Below are positions 56,201 to 64,000 of a DNA stretch of 64,000 bases, one piece after another. A model generated the notes under the pieces. That model was not told the origin of the DNA and did not search any database. It saw nothing but the letters and a program-made list of their open reading frames with translations. The stretch's first letter is position 1. Every line of letters begins with the position of its first letter. The DNA comes from Mastigocoleus testarum BC008. GTDB taxonomy: Bacteria; Cyanobacteriota; Cyanobacteriia; Cyanobacteriales; Nostocaceae. The position numbers and the translations under genes are program-made. The DNA lies in NCBI RefSeq assembly GCF_001456025.1, contig NZ_LMTZ01000090.1, forward strand, positions 62,001-126,000, given 5' to 3'.

Positions 56201-56628
56201 TGGACGTACCAAGAATTTTGATCTCGATTCTTTTTACTTAGATTTCTTCTACTTAAAAGCTCTAAAGCAATTCCAACGAGTGTAAAATTTAATGCCGATG
56301 TTAGTTCCATGGTCGATGAAACTTGAAAACTCTTATCCCATGGCAAATCAATATTTTTAGTCAGAGCTAACAGATATTGAATCATGGAAAATGAAGCTAT
56401 TATTAAAACCCCACAAGCAGAAAATCTGGCAATCTTTCTCAACAATAACTGCGAGTAAGAAACCTTAAGTAAAGATAAGTAAAGCTTTTCCCCTATTGTC
56501 CGCCTTCTTTGGGTGTCCCATAATCCCCCATCAACAGTAAGCTTACTCTTGGAGGCGACAACGGATAGCCACAGCGAGATGCCGGACAAAATAAAACAAA
56601 GTGCTATATCCTGTTTTATTGTCATCAT
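53203..56628 (-). CDS. Hybrid sensor histidine kinase (7TM-PAS-PAS-GAF-HisKA-HATPase-REC)
   Basis: A 1141-residue membrane sensor kinase. Residues about 5-270 hold six to eight membrane helices. A first PAS lies at about 295-405 (VGANIMGILFSDSNGAIEQANTEFLRIIGY, ending FVLDLSEKKK), a second at about 420-540, and a GAF domain at about 560-710. HisKA has H734 in FLAVLSHELRSPLNAILGWAQLLRSR. HATPase includes NLLSNAIKFTPQGG, VIDTGIGISPERLPHIFELFYQGD and GGLGLGLAIVRHLVELHGG. The C-terminal REC has D1058 in VLLSDIKM, but the first acidic pair is reduced to VVDSESES, which may weaken phosphorylation. GGAGGG before the ATG pair at 56628 supports the start. No partner regulator is adjacent. Confidence 0.93.
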   Translation of the reverse strand: MMTIKQDIALCFILSGISLWLSVVASKSKLTVDGGLWDTQRRRTIGEKLYLSLLKVSYSQLLLRKIARFSACGVLIIASFSMIQYLLALTKNIDLPWDKSFQVSSTMELTSALNFTLVGIALELLSRRNLSKKNRDQNSWYVQILALLATIVSFLVLVSYAYQVKRLDGTVAYASMALGTAVGFAVLCAGILSARADLGIMRLITQNTDESSLIRRLIVLTAVIPVGTGWLILKGYHTNRYEAEFAISLFVVTIVLVFTLLIWQCATHIERIIHQRDRPAGLVQSEQENEAKLKTLVGANIMGILFSDSNGAIEQANTEFLRIIGYKRSDISAGTINWQKLTPPEYLHLDRQRLIEARDKGVCTPYEKEFIRKDGTHIPVLINHVRQGTSQNKFVTFVLDLSEKKKAQATLKHRQKWLEDLLNLTPIPLLLIEPKTAKILFANQSAEKFAYNGFFNFNLNSKNTSEYYFTDIFGNSIPPEETPGFKIVNGKKLDGLEINWHTPEYTQSLMIYADTLPAIEGYNSTGVVFIQDITEFKQTEKALSLDDQKLKVLAETSSNLLFKQEPKEFINRLFFKLTQFIDLNAYFYYVVDDKSQVLRLLSHSGISTEIAEGIDKLPIDEGIYGTVAAEREAIVLDYLQISTETQTEELRKIGIKSGYIYPLIIQNKLLGILVLSSYSCSNFQPDELVMMQTVCDQITVAMERLQLINSHQQQIEQLKATNRFKDDFLAVLSHELRSPLNAILGWAQLLRSRQHLDPKKKAQALEIIERNAKTQTQLVEDLLDVSRALRGKLCLRVENCNLVVIIQRVVQTLSVAAQAKKIQVKTILEDDIRTIPGDSDRLEQIIWNLLSNAIKFTPQGGKVTIKLSQITASESLVMGQKNVQIHQEEELPVTEYIQIQVIDTGIGISPERLPHIFELFYQGDISISRSYGGLGLGLAIVRHLVELHGGIIDVESRSKIKGTIFSVKLPLLPRKKEQVNKRDKYITDRSLAVPHSKSSFVSSSLKELKVLVVDSESESRELIYAILRKSQAIVRTVDSVSEAVEILSHWQADVLLSDIKMIDGDGFTLLQKLRDRKLTGNDFPEGPVVSNIPAAALTMSCKTEDRIRALEEGYQLHLPKPVNPTELAMVVANLSQRVKNK

Positions 56629-57269
56629 AATCGCCCTCCAATCACTTGGAATAATTTAAACTTCAAATCAAGCTTCAAATTAAAAACTTCACCTTACAAA
56701 CTTCACTTTACAAATTTCACTTTACAAATTTAAGAATACAAAATTAAGATTAAATACTTAAAATTAAAAATTTAAGAGTACAAAACTAAGATTATAAATT
56801 TCAAATCACAAACTTAAGATTATAAATTTCAAATCATAAACTTAAGATTATAAATTTCAAATCACAAACTTACACTTGAATACCCAAATCATTTATTTAT
56901 ACATCCTAAATAGCTAAAAGCGAACCCTAGGGCGCATACTGTTCGGGCAATTATAATTCTCGAGGGGAAAGGATCTGCATTCCGTCGAGGCAAGCGATTA
57001 GCGAGTGACATCAAATATCTTTGTTACCGCATCTATCTATCGCCGTAAACTAAAGTGTTTTTGGTAAATTTCTACCCTCTTTCACCTGTATTATATTTTA
57101 CGTAACTCCCGATTTTACATCTATCTATATGCATATTTTCGATTATTGGTGTTAGGACTTTGATTTTGAGTCATAAGTCAATTCCTGATAGCACTAAGTA
57201 CAGCTTTGGGATAATATATTGCGTCCTAACATCGGTAATTAATACGACCTATCAAGAACTAAATTTGTG
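56629..57269. repeat. 28-bp tandem repeat array in intergenic region
   Basis: At 56788-56871 there are three adjacent 28-bp copies of AAGATTATAAATTTCAAATC followed by ACAAACTT, with diverged partial copies back to about 56690. The array lies just upstream of the kinase gene. The rest, to 57269, is unremarkable AT-rich DNA with no gene seen. Confidence 0.8.
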
Positions 57270-58040
57270 TTAAGAAAATAACTTAAATCGCATTAATTGT
57301 GTTTCTATTGCTTCTGGCAAAGTTTTATTTAATTCCTTACTATTTTTAAACTGTAGAATCTGAGTTTGGGGTAAATCAAATGGAATTTGTCCTGGAAATT
57401 CTGGACGTTGCATTTGAACTATCAAGATTTGTTCGATACGTTTGCTTTGAATGGCATAACCAATTTCTATACAAACATTAGGGCTAGGAATTAATTGAAT
57501 TTTTTCCTGTTTTTCTAACTTTGTAATTGGCGTAACATCAGCAATAAATAGCAAACTTTTCCGGATTTTTCGTAACTTCGTTCGGTTAAGTCTTGTAGGG
57601 TTATCTTTTGGTCGAGACGATTCCACCAAAGAAATTGGTAGACGCGATCGCAAGTTCAGTTTTTCTAGACTTTTAAGTAATCCATCTCGTAGCGAGTCAG
57701 CTGCTGCTTCAAACTCATTTTGCGAGGAGTAGAAAATAATTGGTTCTAACTGTGATAAGACCGATTGCTTAGTAAAATAAATTTCGTGACTAATCAAATC
57801 AATATTAGATACGCAATAACTACCACTACCCTCAATGTAGAATTCTATATTTTCTCCATCCAGATAACGCCAGAACCAAGTTGATTTTTTGATTTCCTGG
57901 CTATCTTCCAAAAAGTCTGCTCTCAACCCTGATTTCAAAAGACTTTTCTTGCTCAAACGTATATCTGGAGGACGTTTTTCCAACTCTTGAATTGGCTCAT
58001 AGTCTTGAAGATACCACCCTCTCAGAGCAATGATCGACAT
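57270..58040 (-). CDS. Protein with TIR/nucleoside-deoxyribosyltransferase-like C-terminal domain
   Basis: A 256-residue protein. The first 100 residues are an unrecognised domain (FWRYLDGENIEFYIEGSGSY). The C-terminal 150 residues have the order of a Rossmann-like TIR/NDT fold: IIFYSSQNEFEAAADSLRDGL near the start, SLLFIADVTP, then SPNVCIEIGYAIQ with the candidate catalytic E192, a strand QILIVQ, and IPFDLPQTQILQF. Proteins of this kind cleave NAD or nucleotides and appear in bacterial defence and signalling. No cyclase or sensor gene is adjacent, so the role is open. The family call is by motif pattern, not by search. Confidence 0.6.
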   Translation of the reverse strand: MSIIALRGWYLQDYEPIQELEKRPPDIRLSKKSLLKSGLRADFLEDSQEIKKSTWFWRYLDGENIEFYIEGSGSYCVSNIDLISHEIYFTKQSVLSQLEPIIFYSSQNEFEAAADSLRDGLLKSLEKLNLRSRLPISLVESSRPKDNPTRLNRTKLRKIRKSLLFIADVTPITKLEKQEKIQLIPSPNVCIEIGYAIQSKRIEQILIVQMQRPEFPGQIPFDLPQTQILQFKNSKELNKTLPEAIETQLMRFKLFS

Positions 58041-58380
58041 AAGGCGTTGTTTATGACGAATTCAATTTAACTTTGTACAAGCTTACACCCAGCCGGACTC
58101 CCTCGAACAACCATAATCGAGTAAATACTCAACTGGGTGCTCAGTCATTATATGCTTTGATAATTTATTCTTCTGTAATTTATTCTTCTGCAATTTATTC
58201 TTCTGCAATTTATTCTTTTTCAGTAGTTGGGAACTGCAATGAGTATCAGAAGCGTCATAAGCAACTGACAAGGAAAAAATCATTAGTGGCATTTTTTTGC
58301 CTTGCGCTTTTTATTACCTCTTCCCATTCCGGGGTAACGTAGTTAACAATGGGTTGATATGTTTCAAATAATTCAACCTT
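58041..58380. repeat. Spacer with 15-bp tandem repeat (58161-58220)
   Basis: Four copies of TAATTTATTCTTCTG (one base differs in later copies). An inverted pair CACCCAG/CTGGGTG brackets 58086-58140. No gene is supported. The divergent promoters of the TIR-like gene and the 84-residue gene must lie here. Confidence 0.8.
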
Positions 58381-58635
58381 ATGCCTAGAAAACCTAGTGA
58401 ATACTTAGTGCACGTGATACTTGAAGGCGGACATAAAGAAGAGGTCCGTTTTCCCACAATTCAGGAATTTCAAAAGTGGTACAGTGGGGAGCTTGTGCCA
58501 AAATCAGCTTCCAACGACTTTATCAGCGTGCCGATCAAAAATATTCAGGGAGAGTATATGGTTATACGTCCATCCCGAGTATTAGGGTTGCGAGTAGAAC
58601 CAGTATTTAGTTCTAGTGTAGAAAGATTTACATAA
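58381..58635 (+). CDS. Small hypothetical protein upstream of mltA
   Basis: An 84-residue soluble protein (MPRKPSEYLVHVILEGGHKEEVRFPTIQEFQKWYSGELVPKS, then FISVPIKNIQGEYMVIRPSRVLGLRVEPVF). The pattern looks like a small beta-strand-rich domain, and I believe similar cyanobacterial proteins of unknown function exist. It ends 16 bases before the mltA ATG on the same strand, so co-transcription is likely. There is no signal peptide, so unlike MltA it stays in the cytoplasm. Coding is supported by tight spacing and codon use. Confidence 0.75.
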   Translation: MPRKPSEYLVHVILEGGHKEEVRFPTIQEFQKWYSGELVPKSASNDFISVPIKNIQGEYMVIRPSRVLGLRVEPVFSSSVERFT

Positions 58636-58651
58636 TTTCCATAAAAAATCT

Positions 58652-59929
58652 ATGAAAAAAATGTTTGCTTTGGTTTCTTTGAGTCTGGGAATTACTCTTG
58701 TAACCCCTGTTTTTTCGGCATCCGCACAGGTCCGGCTACCCAGGAGATTACCGCGTTCATTACCAGTACCGAGTCAGTCACAGGAGTTGTCACCCCAAAT
58801 ACCAAGCAAACTAGAAACACCACCACCAGCCCTCAAGCCAATGGATATGGATTTTGAATGCAGTCCCCGACATGCTTGCTTGGGTTGGGATTCTCAATTA
58901 TTTTGGGGTAGATTTGGCAAAACTGCCGATCGCTGGTCTATGGTAAGGTCTATCGACCACAGTTTGCGCTATCTCAAAACTCCTACAGCGGCTAGGGTTT
59001 ATGCTGATTATCCTATAGAAGGAATTACCCTCGAACGGGTACGTCGAAGTTTATTACGTTTTCGCCAACTACTACTAAAGTCCAAAACTCCCACACAGTT
59101 ACAAGATGCTGTTCGTCGGGAATTTGAATTTTATAAATCTATCGGCAATGACGGTCAAGGAACAGTTAAGTTTACCTCCTACTACGAACCGATATATGAA
59201 GCAAGTCGTCAGCGAACATCTGTTTATAAATATCCGTTATATAGACTACCACCAGATTTTGCACAATGGCCCCAACCCCATCCCAAACGCTTAGAACTGG
59301 AAGGTAAAGATGGTTTATTGGGGGATAAAAGTCCCCTCAAAGGTTTAGAGTTATTTTGGTTCCGCAATCGTTTAGATGCATATCTAATACATATTCAAGG
59401 TTCGGCAAAGTTAAAGTTAACGGACGGTACCACAACATCAGTCGGTTATGCAAACGGAACCCAATATCCTTGGACGAGCATTGGTAAGGAATTACTAAAA
59501 GATGAGAGAATTACTCGCAAAAGTGCTTCTATGCCGGGTATTTTACGTCACTTTAAACTGAATCCCGAGGATATGAACGAGTATTTACCCCGTTGGGAAC
59601 GTTTTATATTTTTTAGGGACAAAGGTAATACACCGGCTGTAGGTAGCATAGGTGTTCCGGTAACTGCAGATCGTTCCATTGCTACTGATAAGTCGATTAT
59701 GCCCCCTGGCGCTTTAGCGATTATTAATTCTTCATTTCCTTATCCTACTAAAGGGGGAGGATTAACTTATCGTCGGGTGAGTCGCTTTGTGCTGGATCAG
59801 GATACCGGTAGTGCAATTAAAGGTCCGGGACGAGTGGATTATTTTGCCGGTCGTGGAAAAATTGCTGGCGATCGCGCCGGGGTTACCGGTGGTCCCGGAA
59901 CTTTATATTATCTATTGCTTAAAAAATAA
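58652..59929 (+). CDS. mltA: Membrane-bound lytic transglycosylase A family (MltA)
   Basis: A 425-residue peptidoglycan lytic transglycosylase that cleaves the MurNAc-GlcNAc bond to leave a 1,6-anhydro end. It has a signal peptide (MKKMFALVSLSLGITLVTPVFSASA-QVR) without a lipobox, so it may be soluble in the periplasm, unlike the E. coli lipoprotein. A Pro-rich linker follows. The MltA domain shows KFTSYYEPIYEASR, LELFWFRNRLDAYLIHIQGSAKL and VGYANGTQYPWTSIGKEL. The 3D domain has RFVLDQDTGSAIKGPGRVDYFAG with the catalytic Asp396 by analogy. It is probably co-transcribed with the 84-residue gene. Confidence 0.93.
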   Translation: MKKMFALVSLSLGITLVTPVFSASAQVRLPRRLPRSLPVPSQSQELSPQIPSKLETPPPALKPMDMDFECSPRHACLGWDSQLFWGRFGKTADRWSMVRSIDHSLRYLKTPTAARVYADYPIEGITLERVRRSLLRFRQLLLKSKTPTQLQDAVRREFEFYKSIGNDGQGTVKFTSYYEPIYEASRQRTSVYKYPLYRLPPDFAQWPQPHPKRLELEGKDGLLGDKSPLKGLELFWFRNRLDAYLIHIQGSAKLKLTDGTTTSVGYANGTQYPWTSIGKELLKDERITRKSASMPGILRHFKLNPEDMNEYLPRWERFIFFRDKGNTPAVGSIGVPVTADRSIATDKSIMPPGALAIINSSFPYPTKGGGLTYRRVSRFVLDQDTGSAIKGPGRVDYFAGRGKIAGDRAGVTGGPGTLYYLLLKK

Positions 59930-60286
59930 TTTTATGTTGAAAGGGAACAGCGTGGGAAGTGTGAGGAGTGTGGGGAGTGTGGAAAGTGTGGGGAGTGTGG
60001 AAAGTGTGGAAAGTGTGGAAAGTGTGGAAAGTGTGGGAAGAGAGTAAAAACGCTGTAACCTGACAACCCGATCCAAAAAGTTTTGTTTTTTTCAGGACGC
60101 GATTTTTGCGTCCTCTATTATTTTTGATTTTTATTTATTCTCCTAATCCCCAGTCCCCAGTCGCCAGTCCCCAATCCCTAATCGCAAAAATAATCCCTAC
60201 AAATAGTTGCGAGTCATTTAAATTGCATTATGCTATTTACGCAACATGATTTCAAAGTAATTCTATTAACAAAATTATTGTGAGTA
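59930..60286. repeat. 9-bp tandem repeats then terminator
   Basis: 59950-60040 consists of about ten copies of GTGTGGAAA or GTGTGGGGA units, the same class as at 37416-37480. A terminator follows at 60094-60125. CCCCAGTC-type heptads occur at 60147-60180. Confidence 0.85.
60094..60125 (+). terminator. Intrinsic terminator-like hairpin downstream of mltA
   Basis: Perfect 7-bp stem AGGACGC/GCGTCCT with loop GATTTTT, followed by CTATTATTTTT. It probably ends the 84-residue gene and mltA transcript about 165 bases after the stop. Confidence 0.6.
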
Positions 60287-61336
60287 ATGAAATTTAGCGA
60301 AATTGTAGAAAAACTGGGTGAAGCTGCTGTTTCCAATAGTTTGACAATCAATAAAGAACTCGATCCGGAAATTACAGGAACCGCAGCCATTGATGATGAA
60401 TCAAGTTCTAGCACCATTAGTTATGTTGAAGGGGTAAAATTTAAAACTTTTGTTAATGCTACTAACGCCAGCGCTTTAATTTTACCGAAGGACAAAGACT
60501 TACAAACTCAAGCCTTGGAAAGAGGTATAGCTTGGATTGAAACCTCAAATTCAAGACTTTTATTTGCCAAGACTATTGCTATTTTCTATCAACCTTGGCG
60601 TCCGGCGGCTGAAATTCATCCCACTGCTGTGATTCATCCCACAGCCAAAATCGGTCTTAATGTCTATATTGGTGCCCATGTTGTTATTCAAGCAGAAGCT
60701 GAAATTGGTAACGATGTGTGTATTCATCCCAATGTAGTAATTTACCCCAATTGTAAAATTGGCGATCGCACAATTTTGCACGCCAACTGCAGCATTCACG
60801 AACGAACCCAAATTGGTATGGATTGCCAAATTAATAGTGGTTCGGTTATTGGTGCTGAAGGTTTTGGTTTTATCCCAACTGCAACTGGTTGGGAAAAGAT
60901 GCATCAGTCAGGTTACACAATTTTAGAAGATGGTGTAGAGATTGGTTGCAATACCACCATAGATCGCCCAGCAGTAGGAGAAACAAGAATTGGGCGGAAT
61001 ACAGTTATAGATAATTTAGTCCAAATAGGTCATGGCTGTAAGACCGGTGTAGGTTGTGCGATCGCTGCTCAGACTGGGATGGCTGGAGGTGTAGAGCTTG
61101 GAAATCGAGTTATACTTGCCGGACAAGTGGGAATTGCAAACCAGGTAAAATTTGGTGATGGGTCCATCGCCTCGGCAAATTCTGGAGTTCATTCTGATGT
61201 TCCTCCCGGAGAAACCGTTTCTGGTTATCCAGCGGTATCCCACAGTCAATATTTGAAAGTATCGGCTATTTTGAACCGTTTACCAGAAATGTATCAAATG
61301 TTCAGAAAATGGAAACGAAAGCTAGGAAATCTTTGA
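60287..61336 (+). CDS. lpxD: UDP-3-O-acylglucosamine N-acyltransferase
   Basis: A 349-residue LpxD, the third step of lipid A synthesis: transfer of a 3-hydroxyacyl chain from acyl-ACP to the amino group of UDP-3-O-acylglucosamine. The N-terminal uridine-binding part (1-100) is followed by a left-handed beta-helix of hexapeptide repeats (IHPTAVIHPTAKIGLNVYIG and on). The catalytic His is H249 in VIDNLVQIGHGC. GAEGFGF and TIDRPAVGETRIG are family marks. It is shorter at the C-terminus than some LpxD, with a basic helix (FRKWKRKLGNL). Other lpx genes are absent from the window. Confidence 0.94.
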   Translation: MKFSEIVEKLGEAAVSNSLTINKELDPEITGTAAIDDESSSSTISYVEGVKFKTFVNATNASALILPKDKDLQTQALERGIAWIETSNSRLLFAKTIAIFYQPWRPAAEIHPTAVIHPTAKIGLNVYIGAHVVIQAEAEIGNDVCIHPNVVIYPNCKIGDRTILHANCSIHERTQIGMDCQINSGSVIGAEGFGFIPTATGWEKMHQSGYTILEDGVEIGCNTTIDRPAVGETRIGRNTVIDNLVQIGHGCKTGVGCAIAAQTGMAGGVELGNRVILAGQVGIANQVKFGDGSIASANSGVHSDVPPGETVSGYPAVSHSQYLKVSAILNRLPEMYQMFRKWKRKLGNL

Positions 61337-62352
61337 CTTTTCCTAATGAAGTCCTTCTTACTTAATGTTTGCTTAAGCTTTTTTGTTTGATGCCAAATCC
61401 GATTTTTAAAACCCCTTTATATTTTTTGGGATTTCCCCCCACACTTTCCACACCTCCCACACTTCCCTCTCTCATTTTAAAAAGGGGCAATTAACCCGGA
61501 TTTAGTATGAGTTCCAGCAGCCCCAATATCCGGGGCATTTTAATATTTTGGGGGTACATTTTGGGAATATATTTTGGAAGTAATATCTTATAAGAAAAAC
61601 TTTATGAATAAAATATTACAAATCAAACTTCTGATATTTTGTTATTGTCAATTGTGCGTGTTAATCTCACCATGATGTTAAAATTTTTCGATCTATATTC
61701 GATTTATCAACTTGAAAATATTTTGTATTCCAGCACACATTACAAAATGGTTTAGAACAAAAATCAATTATTTCAATATGTGAAAAATAATCTAATTTTA
61801 GCCTGATGTGTTTGACGCACACAAATTATCAATTTCAAAAACTAGTTTTAAAAAACTACAAAAAGATACAAGACATAACATCATAACCTAAAATTAATGG
61901 TTATGCTTAACTTTCTCTATTGTGACTAACCTGTCAGAAATTTGCTGAGGCTAATATCAAAAAACACGTTAGAGTATTAGTGAAATTAGTTTGTGTCTAT
62001 AGTAAATTTTTTTTCATTATGAGATACGGTTGCCATTTCAGGTTATTTAGACAACAATTTATATTCGCATATCTCAATAAATAGCTGAGCACACTGAAAA
62101 TAAGCTTGCTCCTCTCGGAAATTTCGAGTTAATTAAATTGTATTTGATTCGTTTTGACTTCTCAAACAAAAGAATTTACATAACACACACACATTTTTAG
62201 GGGATTTATATTTTACGAGTACGTTCTGCGAATATATCCTTTAATCAAATGGCTATTTACATAAGCTCATGTAGAATTTATAGCGATTGTATTCGTAATT
62301 TTATTTATAGCTGATAGAGAAGCATCGGCTAAATTTGTTTGGAGAAATCACT
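61337..62352. other. AT-rich intergenic region with possible terminator (61520-61547)
   Basis: About 1 kb without a gene. GCCCC/GGGGC (61520-61536) followed by ATTTTAATATTTT could end the lpxD transcript. CACACTTTCC/CACACCTCCC repeats lie at 61439-61470. GGAG at 62341-62344 is the ribosome-binding site of the last gene. Confidence 0.5.
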
Positions 62353-64000
62353 ATGCCTCAAATTAATCTTGCGGAAAATATCCGGGGCGAAAAAACGAGT
62401 AACTTATCCGTTGGTAAATACACCATTGAACTTAGTAATATCAATGGTGCTGTCATTGAACAGGGAACTAAACCAGAAGTACTTCTAATAGATCCACCTT
62501 CCCCAAGCGATGGGGCGCTTACAAAGCTTAAGGGAGATGATGAACTGATAGACTTGGAAAGCATAGTTGAGCAAATTGCTGCAATTCTCCAGTCTAGTCA
62601 GTACGTGGAATTACGTAGTAAGCCGGGATTAGAACAAACAGCTTTGTTGCGTTGTTTGGCAAATCACAGTCAAATCAATTCCCTGTTTTCCTATAAGGTT
62701 ATCTACTTACAGGTATTTCATCCAGAAGTTGAAGACATACTTCAGCGTATTTGGGAAAATTTTTATCGCACCGATATTTCCTATAAACCCACCCCAGAAG
62801 AAATTCAGCGAGATATTGCACAGAAGGAAGTATTAGTCGTACTCGACGAAAATAAACTAATACAAGATGAATTTAAAGAACTGTTTAAAAGCGCAGCAAA
62901 ATGTAAATTTATTTTCACTTCTTCTCAGAGAAAAATCTTAGAGCCCAAAAATGTTATTGATTTAACTGGGTGGAAAGAAAAAGATACAATATTGTTTTTG
63001 AAAAATTACTTGCAGCATTCCTTGAATGATGAAGAGCTAGAAGCGGCAAGAGTTTTACATGCAAAACTAAAAGGAAACCCAACATATATCAAGTTAGTAG
63101 TAACCAATATTACTCAACGTGGTTTGGCACTAAGTCAATTAGTATCCGAGTTCTCTGATACTGCACCCGAACAGCATATTATTAAATATATCCTTGCATC
63201 TCTAACACATCAACAACGCCACATAGTGGATTTACTCACAGTGATGGGAGATGTGGGTCTAGATGGGAATCAAGTAGTATCGATAACCACATCTTCAGAA
63301 TATTCTCAGATTCTGAAAGAGTTGTGTGAGGTTCATATACTAAGATTCGATGGTTCTCGCTACACTCTCACGCTTGTAATTCGAGAATTTTTGTCTCCTC
63401 CAAGTAAATTAATTGAACCCCTAGAAAATGCATTAAATTACTTTAAAAAGGTAGGGCAGAAATATCAATCAAAACCCGATCTCCTATGTCCAGAAATCGA
63501 TGCCATACTACAACTGTTAGAAATTGCAGTTACAGCGAGTCGTTGGCAAGATGTAGTATTTCTGGGAATGTCTGTAGAAAGTTCCTTAGTCTTAAATAAA
63601 TCTTGGGGCTTGTGGAAACAAGTACTACAAAGAATATTACAAGCATCGCAAGCTAGCCAAGAAAAAGCAATTCAAGCTTGGGCTTATCACCAGCTGGGTA
63701 CTTGTTACCTGTGCTTAGAAGATGTTAGTACAGCAACTGATTACTTAAACAAAGCATTAGACATACGTACATCTTTAGACGACCAAACAGCAATTATCGC
63801 CACCGGTCATCATTTAGATTTACTCCAACTGAATTTTGATTCCCATTTATCTAGCACTCCAATAGCCGATACCAACGTATTCACAAACGATACGACCTTA
63901 CTTTATTCGCAACTAGAATCCAATCGGGATGAAACTCAAATTCCTTCTGATACTCATGTTGCAGATAGTAATTTACAGCGGAATGAAGATAAAGAATTAC
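62353..64000 (+). CDS. NB-ARC/TPR-like STAND protein with degenerate P-loop, 3' end outside window
   Basis: Translated by hand because it runs off the right edge; 549 residues are visible. Residues about 70-300 align in pattern with NB-ARC/STAND ATPases: VELRSKPGLEQTALLRCLANH at the Walker A site, EVLVVLDENKLIQDEF at Walker B, CKFIFTSSQRKIL at the sensor, and a GLP-like KLKGNPTYIKL. The Walker A lysine is replaced by Gln95 (GLEQT for GxGKT), so ATP hydrolysis is probably lost. Residues from about 360 are helical with TPR-like units (AIQAWAYHQLGTCYLCLEDVSTATDYLNKALDIR). After 490 the sequence is Ser/Thr/Asp-rich. ATG at 62353 has GGAG upstream. The C-terminus may hold an effector domain, which cannot be seen. 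Confidence 0.75.
   Translation, partial: MPQINLAENIRGEKTSNLSVGKYTIELSNINGAVIEQGTKPEVLLIDPPSPSDGALTKLKGDDELIDLESIVEQIAAILQSSQYVELRSKPGLEQTALLRCLANHSQINSLFSYKVIYLQVFHPEVEDILQRIWENFYRTDISYKPTPEEIQRDIAQKEVLVVLDENKLIQDEFKELFKSAAKCKFIFTSSQRKILEPKNVIDLTGWKEKDTILFLKNYLQHSLNDEELEAARVLHAKLKGNPTYIKLVVTNITQRGLALSQLVSEFSDTAPEQHIIKYILASLTHQQRHIVDLLTVMGDVGLDGNQVVSITTSSEYSQILKELCEVHILRFDGSRYTLTLVIREFLSPPSKLIEPLENALNYFKKVGQKYQSKPDLLCPEIDAILQLLEIAVTASRWQDVVFLGMSVESSLVLNKSWGLWKQVLQRILQASQASQEKAIQAWAYHQLGTCYLCLEDVSTATDYLNKALDIRTSLDDQTAIIATGHHLDLLQLNFDSHLSSTPIADTNVFTNDTTLLYSQLESNRDETQIPSDTHVADSNLQRNEDKEL

Noticed and set aside
56690..56871. 28-bp repeats that could suggest a CRISPR array
   Set aside because: Copies abut directly without spacers and no cas genes are present, so it is a tandem repeat.
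58083..58292. Minus-strand frame with KKNKLQKNKLQKNKL repeats
   Set aside because: Produced by the 15-bp spacer repeat; no homology and no ribosome-binding site.
59787..60047. Open frame of 86 codons ending in SVGSVESV repeats
   Set aside because: It overlaps the end of mltA in another frame and its tail is the GTGTGGAAA repeat.

Overview
The window looks like chromosome of a filamentous, probably heterocyst-forming (Nostocales-type) cyanobacterium. The octamer GCGATCGC (HIP1) occurs at least 20 times in AT-rich DNA. The genes include cyanobacterial markers: the Rubisco assembly factor Raf1, the phylloquinone methyltransferase MenG, a GlbN-type truncated haemoglobin, a CHAT-CHASE2 protein, DUF928 and DUF2079. 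Spacers are long, AT-rich and full of short tandem repeats of 7 to 18 bp, dispersed palindromes and MITE-like elements. I saw no rRNA, tRNA, CRISPR array or prophage. Genus-level assignment is inference.

Layout. 1-9 kb: the truncated end of a sulfate-binding protein gene, a stand-alone PDZ protein, a complete IS605-type transposon (divergent tnpA and tnpB), a yjbQ-DUF99 gene pair, a secreted alpha/beta hydrolase with an acidic repeat tail, an AraC regulator and a MAPEG membrane protein. 9-20 kb: an HTH plus AAA-like ATPase, a carotenoid oxygenase, and a 2069-residue kinase/STAND/GAF/PAS protein that ends in a second AAA-like ATPase where related proteins carry a histidine kinase. 21-30 kb: the most distinctive locus, a CHAT-CHASE2 membrane protein followed by DUF928 on the plus strand, converging on a minus-strand pair made of a TPS-type filamentous-haemagglutinin-like exoprotein and a TPR-CHAT protein. 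30-32 kb: two small paralogous proteins, one with a Tat signal, both with a CC motif near the C-terminus.

32-46 kb is mostly housekeeping: DUF445, menG, a REC-GAF regulator, raf1, an LLM flavoprotein, several small unknown genes (one resembling the N-terminal domain of cyanobacterial TPR-CHAT proteins), cysK and a TauE/SafE permease. 46-62 kb: glbN, a DUF2079 membrane protein, a GT4 glycosyltransferase, an orphan TnpB, a large hybrid histidine kinase, a TIR/deoxyribosyltransferase-like protein, mltA and lpxD. The right edge holds the start of an NB-ARC/TPR-like protein whose Walker A lysine is missing.

How it fits together. Two themes recur. One is ordinary metabolism and envelope work: sulfur (sbpA, cysK, TauE), photosynthesis support (menG, raf1) and cell envelope (mltA, lpxD, GT4). 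The other is an unusual density of large signalling proteins of the STAND/CHAT/AAA type that bacteria use in conflict and cell-death pathways. The 21-30 kb CHAT/TPS locus is the best candidate for an incompletely described system. Its function here is inference from domain content, not demonstrated by sequence alone.
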